64,000 nucleotides of DNA from Bosea sp. 685 (GTDB lineage Bacteria > Pseudomonadota > Alphaproteobacteria > Rhizobiales > Beijerinckiaceae), in contig NZ_CP134779.1 of the NCBI RefSeq assembly GCF_031884435.1, positions 2,604,001-2,668,000 of the forward strand. Direction: 5' to 3'. The position numbers and the translations under genes are program-made. The notes beneath the pieces were generated by a model. That model did no database searches, was not told the DNA's origin, and saw nothing but the letters and a program-made list of their open reading frames with translations. This document shows positions 19,507-29,944 of the stretch, piece by piece. How positions within the stretch are numbered: position 1 is the first letter of the stretch; each line of letters begins with the position of its first letter.

Positions 19507-20925
19507 TCATGACTGATCCGCTAGGCGCGCCAGCGTCTCCTCGCGGCCGAGCACCGCCATGACGTCGAACAGGCCCGGCGACATGGCGCGGCCGGTCAGG
19601 GCGGCGCGCAAGGGCTGCGCCGCCTGGCCGAGCTTGAGGCCATGCTCCTCGGCATAGCCGCGAACCACGGCCTCCAGCGCCTCCGGCGACCAGTCGTTCA
19701 CAGCCGAGAGTTTCGCCGCCAGGCCCGGCAGGCGCTGGCGTGCGGCTTCGTCGAGCAGGGCTGTCGCCTTCTGATCGAGCTGCAGCGGGCGCGGGGCATA
19801 GAGATAATAGGCGCTGTCGAGCAGTTCGATCAGCGTCTTGGCGCGCTCCTTCAAGCCAGGCATCGCGGCAAGGAAACGCGCCTCCAGCTCGGGCGAAAGC
19901 TCTGCCGGCACGCCGCGCGCCGGGCCGATCTCGGGCAGGATGATTTTGAGCGCATCGAGCAGGGCCTGGTCGCCGGACTGGCGCATATAGAGCCCGTTCA
20001 GGCTCTCCAGCTTGGCGTAGTCGAAGCGGGCCGGCGAACGGCCGATCGAGGACAGGTTGAACGCGTCGATCATCTCCTGAGTCGAGAAGATCTCCTGGTC
20101 GCCATGGCTCCAGCCCAGCCGCAGCAGATAGTTGCGCAGCGCCACCGGCAGGTAACCCAACGAGCGATAGGCATCGACGCCGAGTGCACCGTGGCGCTTG
20201 GACAGTTTTGCTCCATCCGCGCCGTGGATCAGCGGGATATGCGACATGCTTGGCACCTTCCAGCCCATCGCCTGGTAGATCTGGGTCTGGCGGGCGGCAT
20301 TGGTCAGATGGTCGTCGCCGCGAATGACATGGGTCACGCCCATATCGTGATCATCGACCACGACGGCGAGCATATAGGTCGGGTTACCATCGGAGCGCAG
20401 CAGGACGAGGTCGTCGAGATTCTCATTTTGCCAGACGACGCGGCCCTGGACCTCGTCCTCGACCACAGTCTCACCGGTCTGCGGCGCGCGCAGGCGGATG
20501 ACCGGCTTCACGCCGACCGGGGCCGTCGCCGGATCACGATCGCGCCAGCGGCCATCATAGCGCATCGGCCGGCCCTCGGCCTTGGCCTTCTCGCGCATCT
20601 CGTCGAGCTCGGCGGGCGTCGCATAGCAGTGATAGGCGTTGCCGCTCGCCAGCATCGCCCGGGCAACCTCGCGATGGCGCTCGGCGCGGGAGAATTGGTA
20701 GACGGTGTCGCCATCCCAATCGAGCCCGAGCCAGCTCAACCCGTCGAGGATCGCGGCGATCGCCGGTTCCGTCGAGCGCTCGCGGTCCGTATCCTCGATC
20801 CGCAACAGCATCTTGCCGCCATGGCGGCGCGCATAGAGCCAGTTGAACAGGGCCGTCCGCGCTCCACCGATATGCAGGAAGCCGGTGGGCGAGGGGGCAA
20901 AGCGCGTGACGACCGCATCACTCAT
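19507..20925 (-). CDS. gltX: glutamate--tRNA ligase
   Basis: This class I aminoacyl-tRNA synthetase charges tRNA-Glu, and in many alphaproteobacteria a GltX paralogue also charges tRNA-Gln for transamidation. The 472-residue product has the HIGH-like motif [19 protein letters not shown] and the KMSKS-like GAKLSKRHG, plus the C-terminal anticodon-binding helical domain. ATG 20925 is chosen since [15 protein letters not shown] is the expected N-terminus; the frame is open 27 codons further. It is divergent from comEC across 176 bp. Alphaproteobacteria often have two gltX genes; which one this is cannot be settled here. Confidence 0.96.
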   Translation of the reverse strand: MSDAVVTRFAPSPTGFLHIGGARTALFNWLYARRHGGKMLLRIEDTDRERSTEPAIAAILDGLSWLGLDWDGDTVYQFSRAERHREVARAMLASGNAYHCYATPAELDEMREKAKAEGRPMRYDGRWRDRDPATAPVGVKPVIRLRAPQTGETVVEDEVQGRVVWQNENLDDLVLLRSDGNPTYMLAVVVDDHDMGVTHVIRGDDHLTNAARQTQIYQAMGWKVPSMSHIPLIHGADGAKLSKRHGALGVDAYRSLGYLPVALRNYLLRLGWSHGDQEIFSTQEMIDAFNLSSIGRSPARFDYAKLESLNGLYMRQSGDQALLDALKIILPEIGPARGVPAELSPELEARFLAAMPGLKERAKTLIELLDSAYYLYAPRPLQLDQKATALLDEAARQRLPGLAAKLSAVNDWSPEALEAVVRGYAEEHGLKLGQAAQPLRAALTGRAMSPGLFDVMAVLGREETLARLADQS

Positions 20926-21101
20926 GAAGGCTGGGCTCCGGCTGGGCTCGTGAATCGGCGGCCCAAAGGCAAAACAGGAAGGGAAAGCAAAAACGGGACA
21001 ATCCACCGGTCATGGCATGACAGCCGGCGTGGCCCCTGTAACATGGCTCGGCTGCCCGCGTTAAGCGCAAGATCGCGGGCCGGCAGGGGGAAGGGGCGGC
21101 G

Positions 21102-23369
21102 GTGCATATGGGACCGTCAGAGCAGATGAAATCACGCGGCGCGCCGGCCGGTGTCCTGCCGTCGCGCCTGCTTGTCTCCTGGCTCGGCATCGGTGCCGGC
21201 CTGACATGGCGGAATTGGCTTGGGCCCGCGCGACAGGCCTTTGCCACCGAGGCGGAGCGCCGGCGGCTCTTCCTCTGGTTCCCGGTCATGATGGGCATCG
21301 GCATTCTGCTCTACTTCGCCGCCGACCGGGAGCCCGCGCTATGGGCGCCGCTTGCTGGCGTCGCGCTTGCAAGCGGCCTCGCCATAGCTCTCCGCCGGCG
21401 GCAGCTCGCTTTGCCGGTTTGCCTTGGGCTGGTTGCGGTCTTCGTCGGTTTCTCGGCGGCGACCTGGCGCACCGCGACGATCATGGCGCCGATCCTGGAT
21501 CGTCCGCGCAGCGGCCAGCTCACCGGTTATGTCGAATCCGTCGAGACGCGCGATGCTGGCGCCAGGCTCGTCGTGCTGGTGACCGGGATAGCAGGCGTCG
21601 ATCCGGAGAGGCGGCCCAAGCGCGTTCGCGTCAACATCAAGGCGGAGACTGTCGCGCCGGGAGACCACATCACGGCCAATGCGCGCCTTCTGCCGCCGCC
21701 TGGTCCGGCGCGACCGGGCGGCTATGATTTCGGCCGCGACGCGTTCTTTCGCGGCATCGGCGCGGTCGGCAACATCCCCGGCAAGATCATGCTGACGCCG
21801 GCGCCGGGCCCGCCTCCGCCTGAACTCGCGAGAGCTGTGCTGATCGACCGTGCCCGCAACGCCCTGACCGCCCGCATCGCCAGCGTCGGCGGCGGGCAGG
21901 CCGGCGCGATGGCGGCGGCGCTGGTGACCGGCAAGCGCGGCCTGATCACGGAAACGACCAATGCCGACCTGCGTGCGGCGGGCATCTACCACGTCGTCTC
22001 GATCTCGGGCCTGCACATGGTGCTCGCCGCCGGCACGATCCTCTGGCTGGTGCGGGCGCTGCTGGCGCTCTCGCAGGCGCTGGCCTTGCATTGGCCGATC
22101 AAGAAGATTGCCGCCGTTGCCGCCATGATCGGAGCAACCGCCTATTGCGTCTTCTCCGGCTCCGATGTCGCAACCGTCAGGTCATTGATCATGACGCTGG
22201 TGATGCTCGGCGCAATCCTGATCGACCGCCCGGCGCTGAGCATGCGCAACCTTGCCTTGGCGGCCATCATCGTCTTGCTGCGCGAGCCCGACGCACTGCT
22301 CGGGCCGAGCTTCCAGATGTCATTCGGGGCGGTCGCGGCGCTCATCGCCTTTGCCGAGCGCTGGGACGAACGCAATCAGACCGCGCCGCCATCGCCGTGG
22401 CCCTGGCCGCTGCGCCCACTCTGGATCGCCGCCAGCGGCACCGTCATCACGACCTTGCTGGCGACGGCGGCGACGGCCCCGTTCGGCGCTTATCATTTCC
22501 AGACCTTCAATCCGTTCGGGCTGCTCGGCAATGCGCTCGCCTTGCCCTTCGTCTCGCTGTTCGTGATGCCGGCTGCGGTGTTCGGCGTGCTGGCCTACCC
22601 ATTCGGCCTCGACTGGCCGGCCTGGTGGCTGATGGGGGCGGCATCCGAGGTCGTGCTGCGGCTGGCCCACTGGGTCGCGGCGATCGACCACTCGACGCTG
22701 ATCATTCCCGCCTTTGGCGAGGCCGCGCTGGTCTGCCTTGCGATGACACTGCTCTGGCTGACGCTGTGGAGCACGAAGCTTCGGCTGCTCGCCATCGTGC
22801 CGCTGGTGATGGGCGTCACGGTCGCGGCCAAGCCGGACCGGCCGGATATCGTCATCGAACGCGACGGTTCCGGCCTCGTCGTGCGCGGACACGACGACCG
22901 TTTCATCCTGGCAGGCCGGCCAAGCAGCTTCGTGCTGCAACAATGGCTCACCGCCGATGGCGATGGGCGGCAGCCCACGGATGAGAGCCTGCGTAAGAAT
23001 GCAGCATGCGATGCGCAAGGCTGTGTCATCACCGCCCGCAATGGTCGCCGGATCGCTTATGCGAAAGACCGGCTCGCCGTCATCGAAGATTGCCTGCGCG
23101 CCGATCTCGTCGTCACGCCGATACCCTGGTCGGCTCCTTGCGCAGCGAAGCTGGTCGACCGGATGGCCCTGAACCGCGACGGCGCGACCTCCCTCATCGG
23201 CAGTGCAGGCGGCTGGCGCGTGGTCCAGGCAGAACGGCAGGATGCCGATCGCCCTTGGATGCGCAAACGCGCGGCGACAGGCCCAAAGCCCGCGCAGCCG
23301 CCGCCTGCGCGGCAGCCGGAGAGGAGCGATACGGGTGAAGTGGCAGCCGAGCCCGACCGGCTTCAGTAG
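21102..23369 (+). CDS. comEC: ComEC/Rec2-family competence membrane protein
   Basis: ComEC forms the inner-membrane channel for single-stranded DNA uptake. The 755-residue protein has N-terminal membrane segments and a DUF4131 OB-like region ([32 protein letters not shown]). The Competence-domain signature [13 protein letters not shown] near residue 300 is followed by a block of membrane helices. The C-terminal soluble part lacks a recognisable HxHxDH metallo-beta-lactamase motif, so any nuclease activity is doubtful. Start is GTG 21102 or ATG 21108, after AAGGGG. Its 3' end overlaps the lexA 3' end by 7 bp (convergent). Confidence 0.93.
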   Translation: MHMGPSEQMKSRGAPAGVLPSRLLVSWLGIGAGLTWRNWLGPARQAFATEAERRRLFLWFPVMMGIGILLYFAADREPALWAPLAGVALASGLAIALRRRQLALPVCLGLVAVFVGFSAATWRTATIMAPILDRPRSGQLTGYVESVETRDAGARLVVLVTGIAGVDPERRPKRVRVNIKAETVAPGDHITANARLLPPPGPARPGGYDFGRDAFFRGIGAVGNIPGKIMLTPAPGPPPPELARAVLIDRARNALTARIASVGGGQAGAMAAALVTGKRGLITETTNADLRAAGIYHVVSISGLHMVLAAGTILWLVRALLALSQALALHWPIKKIAAVAAMIGATAYCVFSGSDVATVRSLIMTLVMLGAILIDRPALSMRNLALAAIIVLLREPDALLGPSFQMSFGAVAALIAFAERWDERNQTAPPSPWPWPLRPLWIAASGTVITTLLATAATAPFGAYHFQTFNPFGLLGNALALPFVSLFVMPAAVFGVLAYPFGLDWPAWWLMGAASEVVLRLAHWVAAIDHSTLIIPAFGEAALVCLAMTLLWLTLWSTKLRLLAIVPLVMGVTVAAKPDRPDIVIERDGSGLVVRGHDDRFILAGRPSSFVLQQWLTADGDGRQPTDESLRKNAACDAQGCVITARNGRRIAYAKDRLAVIEDCLRADLVVTPIPWSAPCAAKLVDRMALNRDGATSLIGSAGGWRVVQAERQDADRPWMRKRAATGPKPAQPPPARQPERSDTGEVAAEPDRLQ

Positions 23370-24081
23370 CGCCGCATCAGATTGACCAACCGGCCCTGGA
23401 TCTTGACCCGATCGGGGCCGAGCACACGGGTTTCGTAAGCGGGGTTTGCGGCTTCAAGCGCGATCGATGAGCCACGTTTGCGCAGGCGCTTCAGCGTCGC
23501 CTCCTCGTCATCGATCAGCGCCACGATGATGTCGCCGGTATTGGCCGTGTCCTGCCGGCGGATGACCACGGTGTCGCCGTCGAGAATGCCGGCCTCGACC
23601 ATCGAATCGCCGCGCACCTCAAGCGCGAAATGCTCGCCGGCACCGAGCATGTCCGCCGGCAGCGCCACAGTGTGGCTGCGGTTCTGGATCGCTGAGATCG
23701 GTGTGCCGGCGGCGATCCGCCCCATCACCGGGATTGCGATCGTGGCCCGCGCATCCTCTTCGGGACCAGGCGCCGGGCGCGCCTTGCCGAGGCCGCCGCT
23801 CTGGCCGAGGCCGCCTTGAACGATGGAGGGGCTGAAGGCGCGCGCGCGCCCTGTGGCGTGCCGACGCCGTCGGGAAGCTTGATCACCTCCAGCGCCCGGG
23901 CGCGATTGGGCAGCCGGCGAATGAAGCCGCGCTCCTCCAATGCCATGATCAGGCGATGAATGCCGGATTTCGAGCGGAGATCGAGCGCGTCCTTCATTTC
24001 GTCGAAGGAGGGCGGCACCCCGCTTTCACGCAGGCGTTCCTGGATGAAGCGGAGCAATTCGAATTGTTTGCGTGTCAGCAT
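23363..24081 (-). pseudogene. lexA: SOS repressor LexA, interrupted by a frameshift
   Basis: LexA represses DNA-damage genes and self-cleaves with RecA. The N-terminal winged helix ([38 protein letters not shown]) and the C-terminal S24 peptidase domain are both present. The latter has cleavage site AAG in [10 protein letters not shown], Ser in GDSMVEAG and Lys in ATLKRL. They are in different frames. The break falls in a (GC)6 run at 23838-23849; removing one GC (or adding one base) restores a 238-residue LexA whose linker reads [14 protein letters not shown]. As given, the first frame stops at 23725 after 118 residues. It may be an assembly error, a real mutation or slippage-prone expression. 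Confidence 0.85.
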
Positions 24082-24136
24082 GGTCCCCGCCAGCGCCCGT
24101 GGCGCGCATTCGAAACAAATCACGAACATCATACAC

Positions 24137-24151
24137 GTTCGTGTTGTGTTC
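24137..24151 (-). promoter_or_regulatory. SOS box (LexA operator) upstream of lexA
   Basis: GTTC-GTGTTGT-GTTC on the plus strand (GAAC-N7-GAAC toward lexA) is the exact direct-repeat operator known for alphaproteobacterial LexA. It lies 55 bp upstream of the lexA ATG and 11 bp after the moeA stop, so lexA has its own autoregulated promoter inside the moeA-lexA gap. Confidence 0.88.
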
Positions 24152-24162
24152 CGCAAGCAAGC

Positions 24163-25370
24163 CTAGCGGAGGCGGATGATCCGGCAGGGCGCGCCTTGTT
24201 TTGCCGGCTCTGCAAAGGCCGGGCGAATGACCAGCGCCCGAGCGCGCGCCAGATTGCCCAGCATCGAGGAATCCTGCTTGGCGAAGGGTGTGGCGAGCCA
24301 GCCGGCCTCGACGTGCTGAAGATCGGCGCGCAGATAATCCTCGCGCTCATCATTAGCCGGCATATTGATTCCGAGAATCGCCGGCTCGCTGCGGTCGCGC
24401 GCGGGATCGGGCATGCCGAGCAGCGCCTCGAGCAAGGGTGCCACGAACAGATGCCCGCAGACGATCGACGAGACCGGGTTGCCGGGCAGGCCGACGGCGA
24501 CCATGGCCCCGAGCCGTCCCATCATCATCGGCTTGCCCGGCCGCATCGCGATCTTCCAGAAGCCGAGCTCCATGCCCTGGCGCTTCAAGGCCTCCTGCAC
24601 GAGGTCATGCGCTCCGACCGAGGCGCCGCCGAGCGTGATCAGCACGTCAGCGCCGGCTGCTCGCGCCCGCTCGATCTTGGCGGCGAGATCAGGGTGATTG
24701 TCGCGCGCAATGCCGAGATCGAACGCCGTTCCGCCGATCTCCTCGACGATCGCGGCCAGGGAATAGCTGTTCGAAGCGACGATCTGGTCGGGGCCGACCA
24801 CTTCGCCCGGCAGGACGAGCTCGTCGCCTGTCGCCAGGATTGCGACCAGAGGCTTGCGCCGAACCGGCAGGGCAGGGTGCCTGGCTGCCGCCGCAAGGCC
24901 GAGCGCGGCACTGTCGAGCCGGCGCCCCGCCGGGAGGAGGACGTCGCCCTCCCGGAAGTCGAGCCCGGCAGGGCGAACGAAACGCCCCGGCTCGGCTCCT
25001 TCGCGAACGTGGATGACCGCGCCGCCGACACCGTCGGCATTCTCCTGGATCAGGATCGTATCGGCGCCGTCGGGCATCGGTGCGCCGGTGAAGATGCGAA
25101 TTGCCTCGCCGGGGCCGACCGTCCCCGCAAAGGCGCGCCCGGCTGCCGATTCGCCGATGACACGCAGTTCGTTTGCCGGCGTAAGATCTGCGGCTCGGGC
25201 GGCGTAACCATCCATGGCCGAATTGGCGAAGGGCGGCTGTGTCCTGAGCGCGACGATGTCGGCGCCTAATATGCGCCCCGCGCAGGAGGCAAGCGGAACG
25301 ATCTCGACGGGCGTGGGCCCGGGGACGCTGTCGAGCAGCGCCTGCAGTGCGACCTTGACCGGAGTCAGGC

Positions 25371-25374
<4 letters not shown>
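24163..25374 (-). CDS. moeA: molybdopterin molybdenumtransferase
   Basis: MoeA inserts molybdate into adenylylated molybdopterin. The 403-residue protein shows [10 protein letters not shown] in the N-terminal region, [17 protein letters not shown], the MoaB/Mog-like domain with ILATGDELV and the signature [17 protein letters not shown], then GLPGNPVSS and a C-terminal domain IV. ATG 25374 overlaps the moaC stop (ATGA, 25371-25374), indicating coupling. Gephyrin-type moeA next to moaC and trpC is a conserved Hyphomicrobiales order. Its 3' end adjoins the lexA SOS box. Confidence 0.96.
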
Positions 25375-25852
<478 letters not shown>

Positions 25853-25856
<4 letters not shown>

Positions 25857-26665
25857 GCCGCGGCCTCGTTGCCGGGCCGGGCGAGCAGAGTGCGCGTCGC
25901 CTGCGTCACATCTGCCTGGCGCATCAGGCTTTCGCCGACCAGGAAGGTGTCGACCCCGGCGCGCTGCAGCCTTGCGATATCGGCAGGGCTGAAGACGCCG
26001 CTCTCGCCGACGATGATCCGGTCATCGGGAATGCGCGGTGCCAGGCGTTCGGTGACGGCGAGGTCGACATGGAAGCTGCGCAGGTCGCGGTTGTTGATGC
26101 CGAGCAGGCGGCTGTCGATTGCCAGCGCGCGTTCGAGCTCGGCTTCGTCATGGACCTCGACGAGGACGTCCATGCCAAGGCCCTGCGCCGTGGCGTTGAG
26201 CTCGCGTGCCGTGGCGTCGTCGACACCAGCCATGATGATCAGGATGCAATCGGCGCCCCAGGCGCGCGCTTCGAACACCTGATAGGCGTCGTAGAGGAAG
26301 TCCTTGCGCAGCACCGGTAGGCCGGAGGCCTCGCGCGCTTGCGTCAGGAATTCCGGCTTACCCTGGAACGACGGAGCGTCGGTGAGCACGGAGAGGCAGG
26401 CCGCGCCGCCTTGCGCATAGGCTCGCCCCAGAGACGGCGGATCGAAATCCTCCCGGATCAGCCCTTTGGACGGGCTCGCCTTTTTGATTTCGGCGATCAA
26501 GGCCGGCTCGCCCGCGGCGTGCTTGGCTGTAAGCGCTGCGGCAAAGCCGCGTACCGGCGAGGCGGCCAGCGCCAGCCGCTCGATCTCGGCATGCGGGATC
26601 GCGGCCTTGGCGGCGGCGATCTCCTGGCGCTTATAGGCCTCGATCTTCGCGAGAATATCGGTCAT
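25853..26665 (-). CDS. trpC: indole-3-glycerol phosphate synthase
   Basis: TrpC closes the indole ring from carboxyphenylaminodeoxyribulose 5-phosphate. The 270-residue TIM barrel has the N-terminal helix common to IGPS. It carries the catalytic lysine motif [51 protein letters not shown] and VGESGVFS. It is monofunctional (no fused TrpF). It starts 7 bp after the trpD stop and its end overlaps moaC, so tryptophan and molybdenum-cofactor genes are read in one transcript. Confidence 0.97.
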
Positions 26666-26672
26666 CGCCGCC

Positions 26673-27686
26673 TCACGCGTTCGAACTGACGATCAGCGCA
26701 TCGAGCCGGGCCTTGGCGCGACCGCTGTCTAGCGCGGCGAAAGCCTGCGCCAGCCCGTCGCGCAGATCACCCGCCTTGCCGGCGACGACGAGGGCCGCCG
26801 CCGCATTGAAGGCCGCGATATCGCGAAAGGCGGTTTTCTGCCCGTCGAGCACTGCGCGCAGCGCGGCCGCGTTCTGCTCCGGCTCGCCGCCGCGCAGATC
26901 CGCGGGCTTCGCCAGCGCAAGCCCGACATCGCCGGGGCTGATCGTGAAGCTCTCGATCTTGCCGCCATCGAGCGAGACGACCCGTGTCGGTCCGGTCGTG
27001 GTGATCTCGTCCAGACCGTCAGAGCCGTGCACGGCCCAGATCCGCTGCGAGCCGAGCGAGGCCAGAACCTTCACCATCGGCTCCAGCCAGGTCTCGGAAA
27101 AGGCGCCGACGAGCTGCCTGGTCACACCGGCGGGGTTAGAAAGCGGCCCGAGCAGGTTGAAGATCGTGCGGGTGCCGAGTTCGGTGCGCACCGGCGCGAC
27201 ATGGCGCATCGAGGCGTGGTGCGTCGGCGCGAACATGAAGCCGACGCCGGCCTCCTTGATGCAGCGCTCGGTTGCCGCCGCGTCGAGCCCGACCTTGACG
27301 CCGAGCGCCATCAGCACATCGGCCGCGCCCGAGCGGGAGGAAGCGGCGCGGTTGCCATGCTTGGCGACGGGAACGCCGCAGGCGGCCGTGATGATCGCAG
27401 CCAGCGTCGAGACATTGTAGGAGCCCGACGAATCGCCACCGGTGCCGACGATGTCGATGGCATCAGCCGGAGCCTGGACCCTTATCATTTTGCCGCGCAT
27501 GGCGCTGACGGCGCCGGCAATCTCCTCGGTGGTCTCGCCGCGCACGCGCAGCGCCATCAGGAAGGCGGCGGCCTGGGCGTTGGTGACCTCGCCCGAGAGT
27601 ATCGTGTCGAAGGCGTCTCGGGCCTCGTCGCGCGAGAGCGTGGCTCCGGTCGCGACCTTGGCGATGAAGGGTTTGAAGTCGTCCAT
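26673..27686 (-). CDS. trpD: anthranilate phosphoribosyltransferase
   Basis: TrpD transfers phosphoribose from PRPP to anthranilate. The 337-residue protein carries the PRPP loop [15 protein letters not shown] and the anthranilate-site segment [21 protein letters not shown]. Also present are [18 protein letters not shown] and [14 protein letters not shown]. Length and order match the family. It starts 15 bp after the trpG stop and is followed 7 bp later by trpC. Confidence 0.97.
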   Translation of the reverse strand: MDDFKPFIAKVATGATLSRDEARDAFDTILSGEVTNAQAAAFLMALRVRGETTEEIAGAVSAMRGKMIRVQAPADAIDIVGTGGDSSGSYNVSTLAAIITAACGVPVAKHGNRAASSRSGAADVLMALGVKVGLDAAATERCIKEAGVGFMFAPTHHASMRHVAPVRTELGTRTIFNLLGPLSNPAGVTRQLVGAFSETWLEPMVKVLASLGSQRIWAVHGSDGLDEITTTGPTRVVSLDGGKIESFTISPGDVGLALAKPADLRGGEPEQNAAALRAVLDGQKTAFRDIAAFNAAAALVVAGKAGDLRDGLAQAFAALDSGRAKARLDALIVSSNA

Positions 27687-27701
27687 GTGAACTCTGCGAA
27701 A

Positions 27702-28319
27702 TCAGGCGGTCTGGGGCAGGGCGGCGGGCTGGTGCTGCTGCGACCATCGCTCGGAAATTTCGAGGAAATTGCGCAGGATCGTCGCGCCATGCTCGGAGGC
27801 GATGCTCTCAGGGTGGAACTGCACGCCCTGCACCGGAAATTCGCGATGCGACAGCGCCATGATCAATCCGTCATCGCTTTCCGCCTCGATATCGAGTGAT
27901 GCAGGGCAGGTTTGACGGGAGACGACGAGCGAATGGTAGCGCGTCGCCTGGATCGGCCCGTTGATGCCACGGAACATGCCGCGCGATTGATGCCGGATCG
28001 CCGAGATCTTGCCGTGCATCGGCAGGGGGGCTCGCACGACATCGCCGCCGAAGACCTGGCCGATCGCCTGCAAGCCCAGGCAGACTCCGAAGATCGGCTT
28101 GATTCCGGCGCCCTCGCGCACGAGGTCGAGGCAGATGCCGGCCTCGTTGGGCGTGCAGGGGCCGGGCGACAGCACGATCGCGTCGTGATCGTCGGACAAC
28201 GCCTCGGCGACCGTGACCGCATCGTTGCGGCGCACCACGACGTCAGCCCCCAGCCCACCGATCAGGTGGACGAGGTTCCAAGTGAAGCTGTCGTAGTTGT
28301 CGATCAGCAGGATGCGCAT
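27702..28319 (-). CDS. trpG: anthranilate synthase glutamine amidotransferase component
   Basis: TrpG supplies ammonia from glutamine to TrpE. The 205-residue class I amidotransferase has MRILLIDNYDSFTWNLV at the start. SPGPCTPNEAG follows, then the nucleophile elbow PIFGVCLGLQAIG with the catalytic Cys, and VQFHPESIASEHG with His and Glu. Start ATG 28319 is selected over a longer frame. A 99-bp gap separates it from trpE, the largest gap in this string of genes; I saw no convincing leader peptide there. Some Pab/Trp amidotransferases serve both pathways, which cannot be excluded. Confidence 0.95.
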   Translation of the reverse strand: MRILLIDNYDSFTWNLVHLIGGLGADVVVRRNDAVTVAEALSDDHDAIVLSPGPCTPNEAGICLDLVREGAGIKPIFGVCLGLQAIGQVFGGDVVRAPLPMHGKISAIRHQSRGMFRGINGPIQATRYHSLVVSRQTCPASLDIEAESDDGLIMALSHREFPVQGVQFHPESIASEHGATILRNFLEISERWSQQHQPAALPQTA

Positions 28320-28418
28320 GGTTTCGAGCCGTGTTTTCGGGCGAAGGTCATGCACGGTCTAGGGCAGGGCGGTCAAGCGCATCGGTCATGGGCGCAGGCC
28401 GCGAGCCCCATATCGGTC

Positions 28419-29942
28419 CTATTGCCCGCGCCCGACCCGCGAGGCGAAGCGGATCGCCTCTTCCGCTGCCTTGAACAGGGCTTTCGCCTTGTTCACGCAT
28501 TCGGCCTGCTCGGATGCCGGGTTGGAATCGTAGACGATGCCGGCGCCGGCCTGGACATGCATGCGCTCGTCCTTGACCACCGCCGTGCGCAGCACGATGC
28601 AGGTGTCCATCTCGCCATTGGCGCCGAAATAGCCGATGCAGCCGCCATAGGCGCCGCGCGCATCGCGCTCCAATTCGTCGATGATCTCCATCGCCCGGAC
28701 CTTCGGCGCGCCCGAGACCGTGCCGGCGGGAAAGCCGGCGGACAGAGCGGCCAGCGCGTCATGCTGCGGGTCGATCGTACCCTCGACATTCGAGACGATG
28801 TGCATGACCTGGCTATAGCGCTCGATGAAGAAGGAATCGGTCACCTTCACCGAGCCGATCCGCGCGACCCGGCCGACATCGTTGCGGCCGAGATCGAGCA
28901 GCATCAGATGCTCGGCACGTTCCTTCGGATCGGCCAGCAATTCCTCGGCGAGTGCGTCGTCCTCAGCCACCGTCGCGCCGCGACGCCGCGTACCGGCGAT
29001 CGGCCGGATGGTGACGGTATCGTCGCGCAGGCGGACCAGGATTTCGGGGCTGGAGCAGACGATCTGAAACTCGGCGAAGTCGAGATAGCACAGGAACGGC
29101 GCCGGATTGACCCGCCTTAGTGCCCGGTAGAGCGCGAACGGAGGCAGTTGGAAGGGCGCCTCGAAGCGCTGCGACAGCACGACCTGGAAGATGTCACCGG
29201 CGCGGATATAGTCCTGCGCGGTGGCGACCATGGCGTGGAAATCCGCCTCGCTGGTGTTCGAGACGATCGCCGGCTCCGGCAAATTGGCGATGTCGATGGC
29301 GGCATCGGCTGGCAACGGCCCTTCGAGCGCCATCACCACGGCCTCCAGCCGCTCCTGCGCCTGCTCATAGGCCACGCGGGCCGCGATACCGGGCTGAGCC
29401 CGTACCGGGGTCACGACGTGGATCTCGTCGCGCACCGAATCGAACACGACCATTAGCGTCGGGCGGAGCAGGATGGCGTCGGGAACGCCGGTGCCGGTCT
29501 CCTTGGCCTCAGGCAGGCGCTCCATCAGGCGCACCATGTCGTAACCGAGATAGCCGAACACGCCGGCGGCCATGGGCGGCAGTTTCTCGCCTTCCGCCCC
29601 TTCGCTGTCGGGGATCGCGCTCTCCTCCAGCAATGAGCGCAGGCTCTCGAAAGCCGGGCGCGGATCGGTGAGGAAGCTGTCGCCGAGCGCCGGCCGGCAC
29701 AAAGCGGCCTCGCCGTGATGGCAGCGCCAGATCAGGTCCGGTTCGAGCCCGATCATCGAGTAGCGCCCGCGCACGGCTCCGCCTTCGACCGATTCGAGCA
29801 GGAAGGCCGGGCCCGTCGTCGCGTGCCGCAGCTTCAGGAAGGCGGCGACCGGCGTCTCGCAATCGCCGACCAGTACCTGTCTCAGCAATTGCGCCGTGCC
29901 GGCCTCGTAGCTTTGCGCAAAGCGTTCGAAAGGGGCTTGCAT
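28419..29942 (-). CDS. trpE: anthranilate synthase component I
   Basis: TrpE converts chorismate to anthranilate and is normally feedback-inhibited by tryptophan. The 507-residue protein has an N-terminal domain with FLLESVEGGAVRGRYSMIG (the LLES motif involved in tryptophan binding). Its chorismate-binding domain contains RPIAGTRRRG, ERAEHLMLLDLGRND, FPAGTVSGAPKVRAMEI and YGGCIGYFG. It is unfused, unlike the TrpEG fusions of Rhizobium/Sinorhizobium. ATG 29942 lies 2 bp after the ppiD-like stop, so it is coupled to that gene. Confidence 0.96.
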   Translation of the reverse strand: MQAPFERFAQSYEAGTAQLLRQVLVGDCETPVAAFLKLRHATTGPAFLLESVEGGAVRGRYSMIGLEPDLIWRCHHGEAALCRPALGDSFLTDPRPAFESLRSLLEESAIPDSEGAEGEKLPPMAAGVFGYLGYDMVRLMERLPEAKETGTGVPDAILLRPTLMVVFDSVRDEIHVVTPVRAQPGIAARVAYEQAQERLEAVVMALEGPLPADAAIDIANLPEPAIVSNTSEADFHAMVATAQDYIRAGDIFQVVLSQRFEAPFQLPPFALYRALRRVNPAPFLCYLDFAEFQIVCSSPEILVRLRDDTVTIRPIAGTRRRGATVAEDDALAEELLADPKERAEHLMLLDLGRNDVGRVARIGSVKVTDSFFIERYSQVMHIVSNVEGTIDPQHDALAALSAGFPAGTVSGAPKVRAMEIIDELERDARGAYGGCIGYFGANGEMDTCIVLRTAVVKDERMHVQAGAGIVYDSNPASEQAECVNKAKALFKAAEEAIRFASRVGRGQ

Positions 29943-29944
29943 GG

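Noticed and set aside
23363..23728. C-terminal LexA half considered as an independent S24 peptidase gene
   Set aside because: No Shine-Dalgarno or linker start precedes it, and it joins smoothly to the upstream HTH half after a 2-nt correction.
28320..28418. trpE-trpG gap considered as a tryptophan attenuator
   Set aside because: No short ORF with tandem Trp codons and no terminator/antiterminator pair was seen.
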